64,000 nt of DNA from Dyella sp. GSA-30 (GCF_027924605.1 NZ_AP027042.1:3201524-3265523), one strand, 5' to 3'; positions 27,712-38,617 are shown, counted from the first letter of the stretch. Program-made: numbers and translations. The notes: generated by a model not told the origin, from the sequence alone.

Positions 27712-29400
27712 ATGTGCGCGATATTCGGGATGTTCGATCTTCAACCGGGCGACGATCTGGCCGCCTTGCGTCAGCAGGCGCTGGAGCTGTCGCAGCGCCA
27801 GCGTCACCGCGGTCCGGACTGGAGCGGTGTATTTGTCGATGCCGGGGTGATCCTGGTGCATGAGCGCCTGGCCATTGTCGACCCGGCCAGCGGTTCGCAG
27901 CCGCTGCGCTCGCGCGACGGCGATCTGGCGCTGGCCGTCAATGGTGAGATCTACAACCACCGCGAACTTCGTGCCGCGAGCGGTTACGACTTCACGACAG
28001 GCTCCGATTGCGAAGTCATCAACGCGCTCTATCGTGAGTTCGCTGCACAAAAGGCCCCGGCAGGCGATTTCGTGAGTCGGCTCAACGGCATTTTTGCTTT
28101 CGCGCTGTGGGATGGCCAGGCGCAGCGTTACCTGATTGCGCGTGATCCGATCGGTGTGTGCCCGCTGTATTGGGGGCACGATAGCCAGGGACGTTTGTGC
28201 GTAGCGTCGGAAATGAAATCGCTGGTCGGCGTGTGTGCGGATGTTGCACCGTTCCCGCCCGGTCATGTCTACGACAGTCTCGACGGACAGTTGCGCAGTT
28301 ACTATCACAAGCCGTGGCGTGACCACGAAGTCACCCGGGGGCATAGCGTCTCATCGCAAGACCTGCGTCAGGCCTTCGAGCAGGCCGTGCATCGGCAACT
28401 GATGACCGACGTGCCGTATGGCGTGTTGCTTTCGGGCGGCCTCGATTCATCGCTGGTGGCCGCTTGCGCTGCACGTTTCGCCCGCGAGCGCGTCGAAGAC
28501 GACGATCGCAGCGAAGCCTGGTGGCCGCGCCTGCATTCGTTTGCCATCGGCCTGGAAGGCTCGCCCGATCTTGCCGCCGCGCAAGTGGCGGCCGATGCGC
28601 TGGGCACGGTGCACCATGGTTTTGTCTACAACTTCTGGGAAGGGCTCGATGCCTTGCCTGAAGTCATCCGCCATATCGAAACCTACGATGTCACCACCAT
28701 CCGTGCATCAACGCCGATGTATCTCCTGGCGCGAAGGATCAAGGCGATGGGCGTAAAGATGGTGCTGTCGGGCGAAGGCTCGGACGAGATCTTCGGTGGC
28801 TACCTGTACTTCCACAAGGCGCCGTCGGCCGAAGCGTTCCACGAAGAAACCGTGCGCAAGCTCGATGCCTTGCACAGCTACGATTGCCTGCGCGCGAACA
28901 AGGCGATGATGGCCTGGGGCGTGGAAGCACGGGTGCCTTTCCTCGACCTGGATTTCCTCGATACCGCCATGGGGATGGATGCCAAGTACAAGATGGCCGG
29001 GCAGGGGCGTATCGAAAAAGCCGTGTTGCGCGAGGCATTCCAGGGCGCCTTGCCCGATGCGATCCTGTGGCGGCAGAAAGAGCAGTTCAGCGATGGCGTC
29101 GGCTATGGCTGGATCGATGGCCTGAAGGCGCACGCCGAGCAGGCCATCAGCGACCGCGAATTCGCCGCCGCGGCGACGCGTTATCCGTTCAACACGCCGG
29201 CGACCAAGGAGGCGTATCTGTATCGCCGCATCTTCGAGCGCTTCTTTCCTGGTGAGGCCTGCGCGGCGACGGTGCCGGGTGGCAAGTCGATCGCCTGCTC
29301 GTCACCGGCGGCATTGGCCTGGGACCCGGCATTTGCGGCAGCAGCGGATCCATCGGGGCGCGCCGTACGCGATGTCCATCAGCAGGCGCTGGCAGTCTGA
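27712..29400 (+). CDS. asnB: Asparagine synthetase, glutamine-hydrolysing
   Basis: AsnB makes asparagine from aspartate, ATP and glutamine. The 562-aa protein starts MCAIFG, so removal of Met exposes the nucleophilic Cys of the class II glutaminase domain (about 1-190; RHRGPDWSG, AVNGEIYNH). The synthetase domain has the pyrophosphate loop LLSGGLDSS near residue 240 and LSGEGSDEIFGGY near 350. Length is close to E. coli AsnB (554 aa). The start is fixed by the catalytic Cys; AAGGGA eight bases upstream is the ribosome-binding site. The preceding leader suggests control by charged tRNA-Asn. Confidence 0.97.
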   Translation: MCAIFGMFDLQPGDDLAALRQQALELSQRQRHRGPDWSGVFVDAGVILVHERLAIVDPASGSQPLRSRDGDLALAVNGEIYNHRELRAASGYDFTTGSDCEVINALYREFAAQKAPAGDFVSRLNGIFAFALWDGQAQRYLIARDPIGVCPLYWGHDSQGRLCVASEMKSLVGVCADVAPFPPGHVYDSLDGQLRSYYHKPWRDHEVTRGHSVSSQDLRQAFEQAVHRQLMTDVPYGVLLSGGLDSSLVAACAARFARERVEDDDRSEAWWPRLHSFAIGLEGSPDLAAAQVAADALGTVHHGFVYNFWEGLDALPEVIRHIETYDVTTIRASTPMYLLARRIKAMGVKMVLSGEGSDEIFGGYLYFHKAPSAEAFHEETVRKLDALHSYDCLRANKAMMAWGVEARVPFLDLDFLDTAMGMDAKYKMAGQGRIEKAVLREAFQGALPDAILWRQKEQFSDGVGYGWIDGLKAHAEQAISDREFAAAATRYPFNTPATKEAYLYRRIFERFFPGEACAATVPGGKSIACSSPAALAWDPAFAAAADPSGRAVRDVHQQALAV

Positions 29401-29447
29401 GCCAATCACGGTTGGGATGCCGGGCGGTTCGATCGCCCGGCATGATC

Positions 29448-30731
29448 TCAATGCAGATTGGGGTGCAATAGCAGGCACATGTGCTGGTGCTTGAAATCCA
29501 TAAGGAAATCCATGTCGCGCAAGGCGCCTGCGCCAAGGGTGATGGGCCAGCGCACTGCGCTTTCCGTGAGTACGTCGAAGTACACCTCGATCGGTTGACC
29601 GGAAATTTCCAGCTTTACCTTGGCATGGTCGGTATTGGCCAGGTGCTGTCCACCGATGTCGTTGACCTCGCGCTTGCTTCGACGCAGCGCGGTGGCCTGT
29701 TCCAGCGCCTTGGCCGTGCCGAGCAGGTACAGATAGGCGCCGGTATCCAGTCTTACCTTGCTCCATTGCCCCTCGATGGGCATCGGCACGACCAGACCCA
29801 GACCGTCGCCCCAGAAGGTGCTGCTGATCAGCATCGGTGCATCGCAATGGGTATTTTCGGTGGCAGCGTCACCGACGGTCAGGGTGTTTCGGCTGATGCG
29901 TACGCTTCCCAGCGGGGCGATCATGTTGATGCCCATGAGCGAGATACGCGTGTTGCTCACGATCAATACGGGAATGTTGTGCCAGACCACCGGACCGACC
30001 TTCAATTCCTTAAGCAACCCACGTTTGCCCGGCTCCTGTTTGGTGATCCAGCCGCTAAAGCTGATCGGGGTGTCCAGCACTTCCACCCCCAATTTGCTGG
30101 CCTGCTCTTCGCTGATCGCCACGTCATGGGCACCGGAATCGATCAGCAGGTCTATCTCATGACCGTTGGCTTGTGCCTTGACATGCGGGCTCGGATCGCG
30201 CTCGGAGTAAACCAGCGGAAGCTCGAAGCCTTGCGCGGGCACGTCGACAGCGAAGACTGACTGCTTGTTGATCCGGTTTGCATAAGCCTTCATGCGCGAC
30301 AACTGCACGTCCACGCCATGTCCTTTGAAGCGTTTGACCAAGGCAGCTTCCATGGCATAGGCGTCGGCATCGCGTCCGGCCAGGTGCAGGTTGGCGCTTT
30401 CGAACTGACCGCACATGATGGCCGTGCCCGGGCGGCTGTCGATCAGCGTATCCATGCAGGTTTCCGCATCGCGGGAGGACGCATCGAGGTTGTAATGCAT
30501 CCGCTCGATCACCATCGCCGAGACGATATGGATCACCGGATCGGTCGAGGTCTTGTAGATATCGGCCACGGTTTGCAGATCGGCGTCCTGCATGGCGCTG
30601 TAGATCTTCGTGATGACAGGGTCGTTACCCTGGGGTGTTGCGACGTCGTCGGCCTTGCCTGAGCCCATCCAGAACAGGGCGGCGCCGCAAAGCAGCGCGA
30701 TCATGCGCGTTTTGGTCTTCATGAGTTTCAT
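29448..30731 (-). CDS. Exported retropepsin-like aspartic protease with two active-site motifs
   Basis: The 427-aa protein has a signal peptide (about 1-27, GSGKA-DD), a helical N-terminal part, and two aspartic-protease half-domains: IDLLIDSGAHDVAIS (Asp198) and KVRLDTGAYLYLLG (Asp329). Retropepsin-like enzymes usually work as homodimers of one half; two halves in one chain could form a pepsin-like intramolecular active site. The start follows AAGGA at good spacing. It converges on asnB, and no partner gene is evident. Confidence 0.78.
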   Translation of the reverse strand: MKLMKTKTRMIALLCGAALFWMGSGKADDVATPQGNDPVITKIYSAMQDADLQTVADIYKTSTDPVIHIVSAMVIERMHYNLDASSRDAETCMDTLIDSRPGTAIMCGQFESANLHLAGRDADAYAMEAALVKRFKGHGVDVQLSRMKAYANRINKQSVFAVDVPAQGFELPLVYSERDPSPHVKAQANGHEIDLLIDSGAHDVAISEEQASKLGVEVLDTPISFSGWITKQEPGKRGLLKELKVGPVVWHNIPVLIVSNTRISLMGINMIAPLGSVRISRNTLTVGDAATENTHCDAPMLISSTFWGDGLGLVVPMPIEGQWSKVRLDTGAYLYLLGTAKALEQATALRRSKREVNDIGGQHLANTDHAKVKLEISGQPIEVYFDVLTESAVRWPITLGAGALRDMDFLMDFKHQHMCLLLHPNLH

Positions 30732-30909
30732 GGGCTTCCTTCGGTGCGAATGCGGAACGCACGCACACATCGTCGCCTCGCCTGATTCGAGTCGATCGAG
30801 TAGACATGTATTAGCGTGTGCCCCTGAGCGTGCGGTCATTCCCTGAACGATGTCGCTATTCCCGCGCTGATCATACGAGCGATGCGGATCAGGTTCTTGC
30901 GAGCATCGG

Positions 30910-31257
30910 TCAGTCGTGTCGGGGCATGCCGGCGGCCAATCCGATGCCGATCAGGATCAACGTGCCGAAGACGACCAGCACCATGCCGATCGCACAGCCA
31001 AGCAGCGTATAGGCTGCCTCACGCCGTCGTCGGGCACGGAACAAGGGAACGACGCGAGCCGCCATTGGCAATACGACGATCGCCAATGGGCCCAGGACAC
31101 CGGGCCAGATCAGCTTGGCGCCGGTTTCCCAGGCCATGGCGTCGGCCAGACATAGCCAGCCGATCGCCAGCGCGGCCCCGAGCAGGCTGAGCCCGATGCC
31201 GATCAACAGGCAAACCCAGGCGCGGGAAAGGGCGGGGCGTTCGATCGATGTCGTCAT
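30910..31257 (-). CDS. Small inner-membrane protein, three predicted helices
   Basis: The 115-aa protein shows three hydrophobic segments (about 14-36, 47-68 and 83-108) separated by a basic loop (RARRRREAAY). I do not recognise the family. It is divergent from prfB, with 91 bases between the starts. Confidence 0.6.
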   Translation of the reverse strand: MTTSIERPALSRAWVCLLIGIGLSLLGAALAIGWLCLADAMAWETGAKLIWPGVLGPLAIVVLPMAARVVPLFRARRRREAAYTLLGCAIGMVLVVFGTLILIGIGLAAGMPRHD

Positions 31258-31348
31258 GCGGTCGAGTTTGGCAGCAAAGGCGCCGTTTACCTACGCGGAG
31301 CCGGCCCGTCTGCTATCCTTATAGGTCAATCTCAGCCACGACATTTCA

Positions 31349-32474
31349 ATGATCGAGACCAATCCGATCCACGCGCAAATCGCCGACCTCACCGGTCGCG
31401 TCGAGTCGCTTAGGGGGTATCTTTGACTACGCCACCAAGCGTGAGCGTCTCGAAGAAGTAAGCCGCGAACTGGAGAGCCCCACTGTGTGGGACGACCCGC
31501 CGCGGGCACAGGAGTTGGGCCGCGAGCGCGCTCGCCTGGACACCATCGTCAACGGTATCGACACGCTCACCGCCGGCCTCGCCGATGCGGGCGAGCTGCT
31601 GGACATGGCCGCTGCGGACGGCGACGAAGACACCGCCAACTCCGTCGTGACCGACCTGGGCAAGCTCGAGGCCAAGGTGGCCAAGCTGGAATTCCAGCGC
31701 ATGTTCTCCGGCAAGATGGACGCCAACAACGCGTTCGTGGACATCCAGGCCGGCGCCGGTGGCACCGAGGCGCAGGACTGGGCCGAAATGCTGCTGCGCA
31801 TGTACCTGCGCTGGTGCGAATCGCGCGGCTGGAAGACCGAACTGCTCGAAGTCAGCGGCGGCGACGTGGCCGGCATCAAATCCGCCACCTTCCGCGTCGA
31901 GGGCGATTACGCCTATGGCTGGCTGAAGACCGAGATCGGGGTGCATCGCCTGGTGCGCAAGTCGCCGTTCGACTCGGACAACCGCCGCCACACCAGTTTT
32001 ACCTCGGTGTTCGTGTCGCCGGAAGTCGACGACGATATCGATATCGACATCAACCCGGCCGACCTCAAGACCGACGTCTATCGTTCGTCCGGTGCCGGCG
32101 GTCAGCACGTCAACAAGACCGAATCGGCCGTGCGTATCACCCACGTGCCGACCGGCGTGGTGGTGGCCTGCCAGACCGAGCGCAGCCAGCACGCCAACCG
32201 CGACCGCGCCATGAAGATGCTGGCCGCCAAGCTGTACGAACTGGAAGTGCAAAAGCGCAATGCCGAAAAGGACGCGCTCGAAGCGACCAAGTCGGACATC
32301 GGCTGGGGCAGCCAGATCCGCAACTACGTGCTCGACCAGAGCCGCATCAAGGATCTGCGTACGGGCATCGAGCGTTCGGATACGCAAAAGGTGCTCGACG
32401 GCGACCTGGACGAATTTGTCGAGGCCAGCTTGAAATCGGGCCTGGATGCGGGCGCGAAACGCCTGGACGCGTAA
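31349..32474 (+). CDS. prfB: Peptide chain release factor 2 (programmed +1 frameshift)
   Basis: RF2 ends translation at UGA and UAA. The gene begins ATG 31349, reads 25 codons ([10 protein letters not shown]...LRGYL), meets TGA at 31424, and continues in the +1 frame from GAC 31425 to the stop at 32474, giving 374 aa. The joined protein matches E. coli RF2 across its length, with the stop-codon-reading SPF ([10 protein letters not shown]) and the catalytic GGQ ([13 protein letters not shown]). The frameshift lets RF2 level control its own synthesis. lysS follows, as usual. Confidence 0.97.
31411..31427 (+). other. prfB: Programmed frameshift site of prfB
   Basis: AGGGGG (31412-31417) acts as an internal Shine-Dalgarno, followed after three bases by CTT TGA C. 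Slow reading of the in-frame TGA when RF2 is scarce lets the ribosome slip by one base onto TTT, as established for E. coli prfB. Confidence 0.95.
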
Positions 32475-32497
32475 CGGCTTGCCTAGACCTTTATTGC

Positions 32498-32606
32498 CGT
32501 CATTCCGGCGAAGGCCGGGATCCATTCCTCAGCGGTGATGCTTGCCGTATCTCGACTGACAGGCGAGAACTGAGGGATGGGCCCCGGCCTTCGCCGGGGC
32601 GACGGA
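32498..32606. repeat. Paired REP element between prfB and lysS
   Basis: CGTCATTCCGGCGAAGGCCGGG on the left and CCCCGGCCTTCGCCGGGGCGACG on the right form two facing hairpins separated by about 60 bases, the same family as the unit at 5502. Confidence 0.8.
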
Positions 32607-32695
32607 TGATAAGTTGCCGCGTAAACGCGGGATGCTCCAAGAAAAGCCTGCTATAAACCATCCACTACACATCTGTACGACCGGAACCACAGCGA

Positions 32696-34213
<1,518 letters not shown>

Positions 34214-34241
34214 CGTTTCACTTTCTGGACAGGGGCAGGTC

Positions 34242-34652
34242 ATGACAAGAACACACGTTTTGCTCAGTGGCCTGTTTGCCCTCGCGACGGCGGCGTGCTC
34301 GCCGTCGTCCGACCAGGCATCACCACCCCCGGCTGACAAACCCGCTGCGACCGCGACGGTTGCAGCACCGGCACCGGCGACATCGGTCAATGACGATACT
34401 GCTGTGGCCAAGGTCAACGATGTCGTCCAGCGCCATCACCTGACCTCGCTGAAGCCCGATTGCCTCGACTACATCATTGGCGATGAAAGCCAGGACGGCA
34501 TCGATATCGATGTACATGAGAAACACGACGAACATTGCGGCGGCGATCCGGAAACTTCGCCGCGCCTGTTTTCGTTTCATGTCGATCACGCAGGCAAGCT
34601 GACTACCGATGCGCTCGATCCGGCCGATGGTGAGATGAAGCCGATCGACTGA
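34242..34652 (+). CDS. Putative small lipoprotein
   Basis: The 136-aa protein begins with a hydrophobic signal ending in ATAAC-SPSS; Cys18 could be lipidated, although the lipobox lacks the usual Leu at -3. An Ala/Pro/Thr-rich linker follows, then a compact acidic domain with two Cys (KPDCLDY, DEHCGGDP) that may form a disulphide, and FSFHVDHAGKLTTDA. The function is unknown. A GGGGCAGGT stretch precedes the ATG at 34242. Confidence 0.65.
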   Translation: MTRTHVLLSGLFALATAACSPSSDQASPPPADKPAATATVAAPAPATSVNDDTAVAKVNDVVQRHHLTSLKPDCLDYIIGDESQDGIDIDVHEKHDEHCGGDPETSPRLFSFHVDHAGKLTTDALDPADGEMKPID

Positions 34653-34658
34653 AAAAAA

Positions 34659-34830
34659 CCTCGAATAACCTCCTACTCGTCATCCCGGCGCAGGCCGGGA
34701 CCCAGTGGCTTCAGTTTCCGCTTTTTGCGATAGAGCGAAGTCTTGTTGGCTCTCGCGATAACCAGTCACAAGGCCACTGGATCCCGGCCTGCGCCGGGAT
34801 GACGGTAGGGAAAACTGAGGTTATTCGAGG
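34659..34830. repeat. Composite REP/MITE-like element, copy 1
   Basis: The core (34679-34803) has GTCATCCCGGCGCAGGCCGGG facing CCCGGCCTGCGCCGGGATGAC. Outside it, CCTCGAATAACCTC (34659-34672) and GAGGTTATTCGAGG (34817-34830) form perfect 14-bp terminal inverted repeats. The copy at 46607 differs at about eight of 125 core positions by eye. Confidence 0.85.
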
Positions 34831-34917
34831 TCCCCTGAAGTCGCCTCCATAAAGGTAACGCTGGTCCATCTCCGTACGAATAGCTACCTGAACACGCCAC
34901 TTCAGGAGCCCACTGCA

Positions 34918-35640
34918 ATGACCCTGCTTAAAAAGCTCAGCGTCCTCCTGGCCGGACTGATGGCCATGACCGCGCTGGACGATGCCTATGCACAAGCAGC
35001 CGGCTCCAATGAGAGCAAGCGCCTGGTAGTGGTCGAGCTGTTCCAGAGCCAGGGTTGTTCATCCTGTCCGCCCGCCGAGGCGAATCTCAACGCGATCGCG
35101 GCGCAACCCAACGTGCTGGCCTTGTCGTACGCAGTGACTTACTGGGACGACCTGGGTTGGAAGGACACCTTCGCTCAGCAGATCTTTACCGACCGCCAGT
35201 GGACCTATGCGCAGCGCCGTGGCCGCGACAATGTCTGGACCCCGCAGGTCTACGTCAACGGTCGCAAGGATATTGTCGGCACGAGCCGCTCGCAGCTGGA
35301 TGAGGTGATAGCGGACTCGTCCGCCGCTACGACGGCATCGCCAGCGATCACCTGGCAACCGAATCGCCTGAGCATTGGCGCGGGCACCGGTGGCGACTAC
35401 GACGTGTGGCTGGTGCGCTACGACCCGCGCACGATCGACGTGCCGATCGGTGCCGGTGAGAACAGCGGCCGCGTTCTGCCTCATCGCAATATCGTGCGCG
35501 AACTGGTGAATCTCGGGCACTGGAACGGCAAGCCACAAGAGTTTGCCTTGCCAACGCCAAAACTCGCCGGTCTTTCCACCGCGGCATTGATCCAATCGGG
35601 TCCCGGTGGTGCCATTATCGGTGCGGCCATCCAACGCTAG
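34918..35640 (+). CDS. DUF1223 family secreted thioredoxin-fold protein
   Basis: The 240-aa protein has a signal peptide (about 1-26, DAYAQA) and the DUF1223 core: VVELFQSQGCSSCPPAE with a CxxC-like pair Cys47/Cys50, YWDDLGWKDTF, and TPQVYVNG in place of the cis-Pro loop of thioredoxins. The reaction is unknown, though a periplasmic redox role is plausible. TTCAGGAG precedes the start. A HExxH protease gene follows after ten bases. Confidence 0.9.
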   Translation: MTLLKKLSVLLAGLMAMTALDDAYAQAAGSNESKRLVVVELFQSQGCSSCPPAEANLNAIAAQPNVLALSYAVTYWDDLGWKDTFAQQIFTDRQWTYAQRRGRDNVWTPQVYVNGRKDIVGTSRSQLDEVIADSSAATTASPAITWQPNRLSIGAGTGGDYDVWLVRYDPRTIDVPIGAGENSGRVLPHRNIVRELVNLGHWNGKPQEFALPTPKLAGLSTAALIQSGPGGAIIGAAIQR

Positions 35641-35650
35641 GACGTTCACC

Positions 35651-36616
35651 ATGAATCGTCGCCAGGCCCTTTGGACCATCGCAGGTGCGGTCACGGCGGC
35701 GATGTGGCTGCCCCGAGCGTGGTCGCAGCGCGGCTACGAACGCGCCTCCGAACTCTACGGCGCGTTGCGCGAACAGCCGCATCAAAGTGTCGTCATGGGC
35801 GGCGGTACGCTCGATGTAGTTTTTGCCGATGGCGCACCAGGACTCGACCGCGATCGGGTCATGGCCTGGATACGCAAGAGCGCCACGGCGGTAACGACTT
35901 ATTTTGGTCGCTTTCCCGTTCGACACGTCGGTGTGTTGGTGATCGCAGAAGACAGTGGGCGCCTGGGTCCGGGCACCACGTACGGGTTCGACGGTTCGGC
36001 CATCCGCCTGCATGTCGGACGCGATGCAAGCGACGACGCTTATCGCAACGACTGGATGCTGGTCCACGAAATGACGCATCTGGCCTTGCCTGAAGTGCCG
36101 CAAGAAGGAGCATGGCTGCTTGAAGGCAACGCCACCTATATCGAGCCGATCGCGCGTGCGCAGGCCGGTCAGCTCGATCCCGCCAGCGTATGGCAATGGT
36201 CGGTCGACGATATGCCCAAGGGGCAGCCCGCCAGCGGCGATCAAGGTCTCGATCACACCCATACCTGGGGCCGCACCTATTGGGGCGGCGCGACATTCTG
36301 GCTGCTCGCCGAGGTGGCGATCTACGAACAAACCCAGGGACGCAGCAGCCTGCAGGACGCCTTGCGCGCGATCAATCGCGAAAGCGGCGGCAATGGCAGT
36401 ACATGGACTCTGGACAAGGTCATGCAGGTCGGTGACAAGGCCACCGGTACGACCGTGCTCGCCAAGCTCTATGCCGACATGAAAGACAAACCCGTGCATG
36501 TCGACCTGGACGGCATGTTTCGCAAGCTCGGCGTTGGCGAGGCGAACGGCAAGATCGTATTCGATGACCACGCACCACTGGCGCGCCTGCGCGAGCGCAT
36601 CACTCGCAAGCCCTGA
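35651..36616 (+). CDS. Exported HExxH metallopeptidase (peptidase MA-like)
   Basis: The 321-aa protein begins MNRRQALWTIAG, a twin-arginine-like signal. It has the zinc motif HEMTH (His139, Glu140, His143) with a third ligand Glu158 in WLLEGNATYIE, the gluzincin arrangement. The N-terminal half contains a beta-rich region with VGVLVIAEDSG. The substrate is unknown. Ten bases separate it from the DUF1223 gene, so the two are probably co-transcribed. Confidence 0.82.
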   Translation: MNRRQALWTIAGAVTAAMWLPRAWSQRGYERASELYGALREQPHQSVVMGGGTLDVVFADGAPGLDRDRVMAWIRKSATAVTTYFGRFPVRHVGVLVIAEDSGRLGPGTTYGFDGSAIRLHVGRDASDDAYRNDWMLVHEMTHLALPEVPQEGAWLLEGNATYIEPIARAQAGQLDPASVWQWSVDDMPKGQPASGDQGLDHTHTWGRTYWGGATFWLLAEVAIYEQTQGRSSLQDALRAINRESGGNGSTWTLDKVMQVGDKATGTTVLAKLYADMKDKPVHVDLDGMFRKLGVGEANGKIVFDDHAPLARLRERITRKP

Positions 36617-36679
36617 ATGTCCAGGCTTCGCATCGGCTAACATCATGCGCTTTGCGCCGACGGTTCCGAGGACAATGCC

Positions 36680-37957
36680 ATGATGGCAACGCGCTGGTTT
36701 GCGATGATGTTGGGCGGCTTGGCCTTGTGCGCCTGCCAGGACAAAGACCCGAACACGGCGAAGACCGCGCCGGCTGTTGCAGCCGCCACCCCGGTATCGG
36801 TAGCCACGCCTCAGCCTTATGCGCGCTGTCCCGCCGATAACTACAAGTGCATTGATCTGCAGGATGCATTGGATTCCGGCGAACACAGCAGCGTCCAGGT
36901 CCATTTCGCGGCGATCCCGCTGAAGATGGACACGCATGTGGCCGATGGCGCGGTGTTGACGGGCACGGATGCCGTGCTGACGGATCTGCAGGTGTTGCCT
37001 TCAGGCAAGTTGATTGCGGTGGGTGGCTCCGGTCTTGTCGTGGCCCGTGCGGCGAACGAAGCGGCCGACACCTGGCAGATGGACAACTACTCGCACTTTG
37101 CCGATTCGCTGCGCGGGGTGAGCTTTCGCGACGATCAGCATGGTTTCGCCGTCGGCGACGGTGCACGTATCTTGCGTACGCAAGACGGCGGCGCGCACTG
37201 GGAAGTCTTCAATCGCAGTTTTACCGATCTGAAGAATCCGGAGTATCGCGACCTGAAGTTCGAAGGCGCGGCCTATTCGGTCGCGTTCGCTGATCCTCTG
37301 CATGGCGTGGTCGGCGGCGAAGGGCGTCTGTTGCGCACGAGCGACGGCGGCCAGCAATGGCAACGCGTGGCACAAGCGCTCGATGGCATTGCGATTCAGC
37401 GTGTGGCCTTTGTCGACACCAAGCGTGGCTGGGCGGTCGGTAGCAGCGAGACCGTCTTGCGTACCGACGATGCGGGCGAGCACTGGTTCGTGGTGCCATT
37501 GCGTGTTGGAGCCTCCAGTGACCATGCAGACCGGCTCGCACATCTGATGGCGGTGAGTTTCGGTGACGCGATGCACGGCTGCATCGGTGGCGGCTTCAAG
37601 GTCTGGTGCAGCCAGGACGGCGGTGCCACCTGGACGGCCAGCGACGTGGCGTGGCCCAAGGGTGTCGACACCGGCGAAGACATGGCGATCACCGCATTGA
37701 CGATGCGAGACGCCAACCAGGGCTGGCTGGTAACGCGCGAGGGCGCGCGGATTTTTCACACCGACGATGGCGGCCGTCACTGGTCGTTGTGGATGAGCGT
37801 CCCGCAGGCTTCCCAGGGCAAGCTCAGTGACGCGAATCTCTGGGGTCTGGCAATGGGCCACGATCGTGCCTGGGCCGTGGGCGTTGGTGTCCCGGCCAAG
37901 CCAGATGACGGCGTGGCGCCAGAGAGCAAGCCCATCGTGGTGTCCTGGAAACTGTAG
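36680..37957 (+). CDS. YCF48-like beta-propeller lipoprotein
   Basis: The 425-aa protein has a lipoprotein signal with lipobox LCAC (Cys19). It contains at least five BNR/YCF48 repeats of the form F-D-x-x-x-G-x-x-V-G-x...L-R-T-x-D-G-G-x-x-W (for example [34 protein letters not shown]), predicting a seven-bladed propeller on the membrane surface. In cyanobacteria YCF48 assists photosystem II assembly; in non-photosynthetic bacteria the family role is unknown. GAGGA lies seven bases before the ATG. Confidence 0.85.
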   Translation: MMATRWFAMMLGGLALCACQDKDPNTAKTAPAVAAATPVSVATPQPYARCPADNYKCIDLQDALDSGEHSSVQVHFAAIPLKMDTHVADGAVLTGTDAVLTDLQVLPSGKLIAVGGSGLVVARAANEAADTWQMDNYSHFADSLRGVSFRDDQHGFAVGDGARILRTQDGGAHWEVFNRSFTDLKNPEYRDLKFEGAAYSVAFADPLHGVVGGEGRLLRTSDGGQQWQRVAQALDGIAIQRVAFVDTKRGWAVGSSETVLRTDDAGEHWFVVPLRVGASSDHADRLAHLMAVSFGDAMHGCIGGGFKVWCSQDGGATWTASDVAWPKGVDTGEDMAITALTMRDANQGWLVTREGARIFHTDDGGRHWSLWMSVPQASQGKLSDANLWGLAMGHDRAWAVGVGVPAKPDDGVAPESKPIVVSWKL

Positions 37958-38013
37958 GGCACCCCTCCAAACGCGCTAGAATTAGGGGCTTACAAGCTCA
38001 AGGAGCGCGTTTT

Positions 38014-38319
38014 ATGTGGTTTGCCATCATCGCCGAGGACGTTGCCGACTCCCTGGAAAAGCGCAAGGGTGCCCGGCCGGCGCATATCGAGCGTCTGCAG
38101 AAGCTGCTCGACGAAGGCCGCCTGTTCGTTGCGGGCGCCTTTCCGGCGATCGAATCGGAAGATCCAGGCCCGGCCGGCTTCACCGGCAGCATGATCCTGG
38201 CCCAGTTTCCCTCGCAGGCGGAGGCGCAGGCCTGGGCCGACGCCGATCCGTACGTGGCAGCCGGCGTCTATGCCCGGGTCATCATCAAGCCCTTCCGCAA
38301 GGCGTTGCCGGCGGCATGA
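38014..38319 (+). CDS. yciI: YciI-like protein
   Basis: The 101-aa protein is a typical YciI ferredoxin-like fold: [32 protein letters not shown] and [14 protein letters not shown], with the conserved His24 and the Asp of the DPY motif thought to form the active site. The biochemical role is unknown. AAGGAG lies upstream of the ATG. Its stop overlaps the bolA-like start (ATGA); yciI-bolA pairs recur in Xanthomonadales. Confidence 0.93.
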   Translation: MWFAIIAEDVADSLEKRKGARPAHIERLQKLLDEGRLFVAGAFPAIESEDPGPAGFTGSMILAQFPSQAEAQAWADADPYVAAGVYARVIIKPFRKALPAA

Positions 38320-38573
38320 GCATGGTCGACGACATCCGCCAGCGCCTCAGTGCAGCGCTGGCCCCGACCGAGCTGGACGTGCTCGACGAGGGCTATAAGC
38401 ATGCCGGCCATGCCAATGAAGGCAAAGGACATTTCCATGTGCGTATCGTCAGTGCCGCCTTTGTGGGCCAGCTGCCGCTCAAGCGCCATCGCATGGTCTA
38501 CGCCGCCCTGGATGGGCTGATGGACCAGGGAATCCACGCCTTGTCTATCGACGCGCAGGCCCCAAACCCGTAA
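38316..38573 (+). CDS. bolA: BolA family protein
   Basis: The 85-aa protein has the BolA core [15 protein letters not shown] and [10 protein letters not shown] with the invariant histidine used in Fe-S cluster sharing with monothiol glutaredoxins. BolA proteins link iron-sulphur trafficking and stress morphology. ATG 38316 overlaps the yciI stop; an ATG six bases later is also possible. The AT-rich palindrome at 38588 begins 14 bases after the stop. Confidence 0.9.
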   Translation: MSMVDDIRQRLSAALAPTELDVLDEGYKHAGHANEGKGHFHVRIVSAAFVGQLPLKRHRMVYAALDGLMDQGIHALSIDAQAPNP

Positions 38574-38587
38574 ATTAAAATAAATTC

Positions 38588-38617
38588 AATAACATGAATA
38601 ATTAACCTCATGTTATT
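38588..38617. promoter_or_regulatory. AT-rich perfect inverted repeat upstream of smc
   Basis: AATAACATGA (38588-38597) and TCATGTTATT (38608-38617) are exact inverse copies with a 10-base AT-rich spacer, in an AT-rich island (38571-38618) between bolA and smc. There is no T-run, so a protein-binding operator is more likely than a terminator. Confidence 0.55.
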
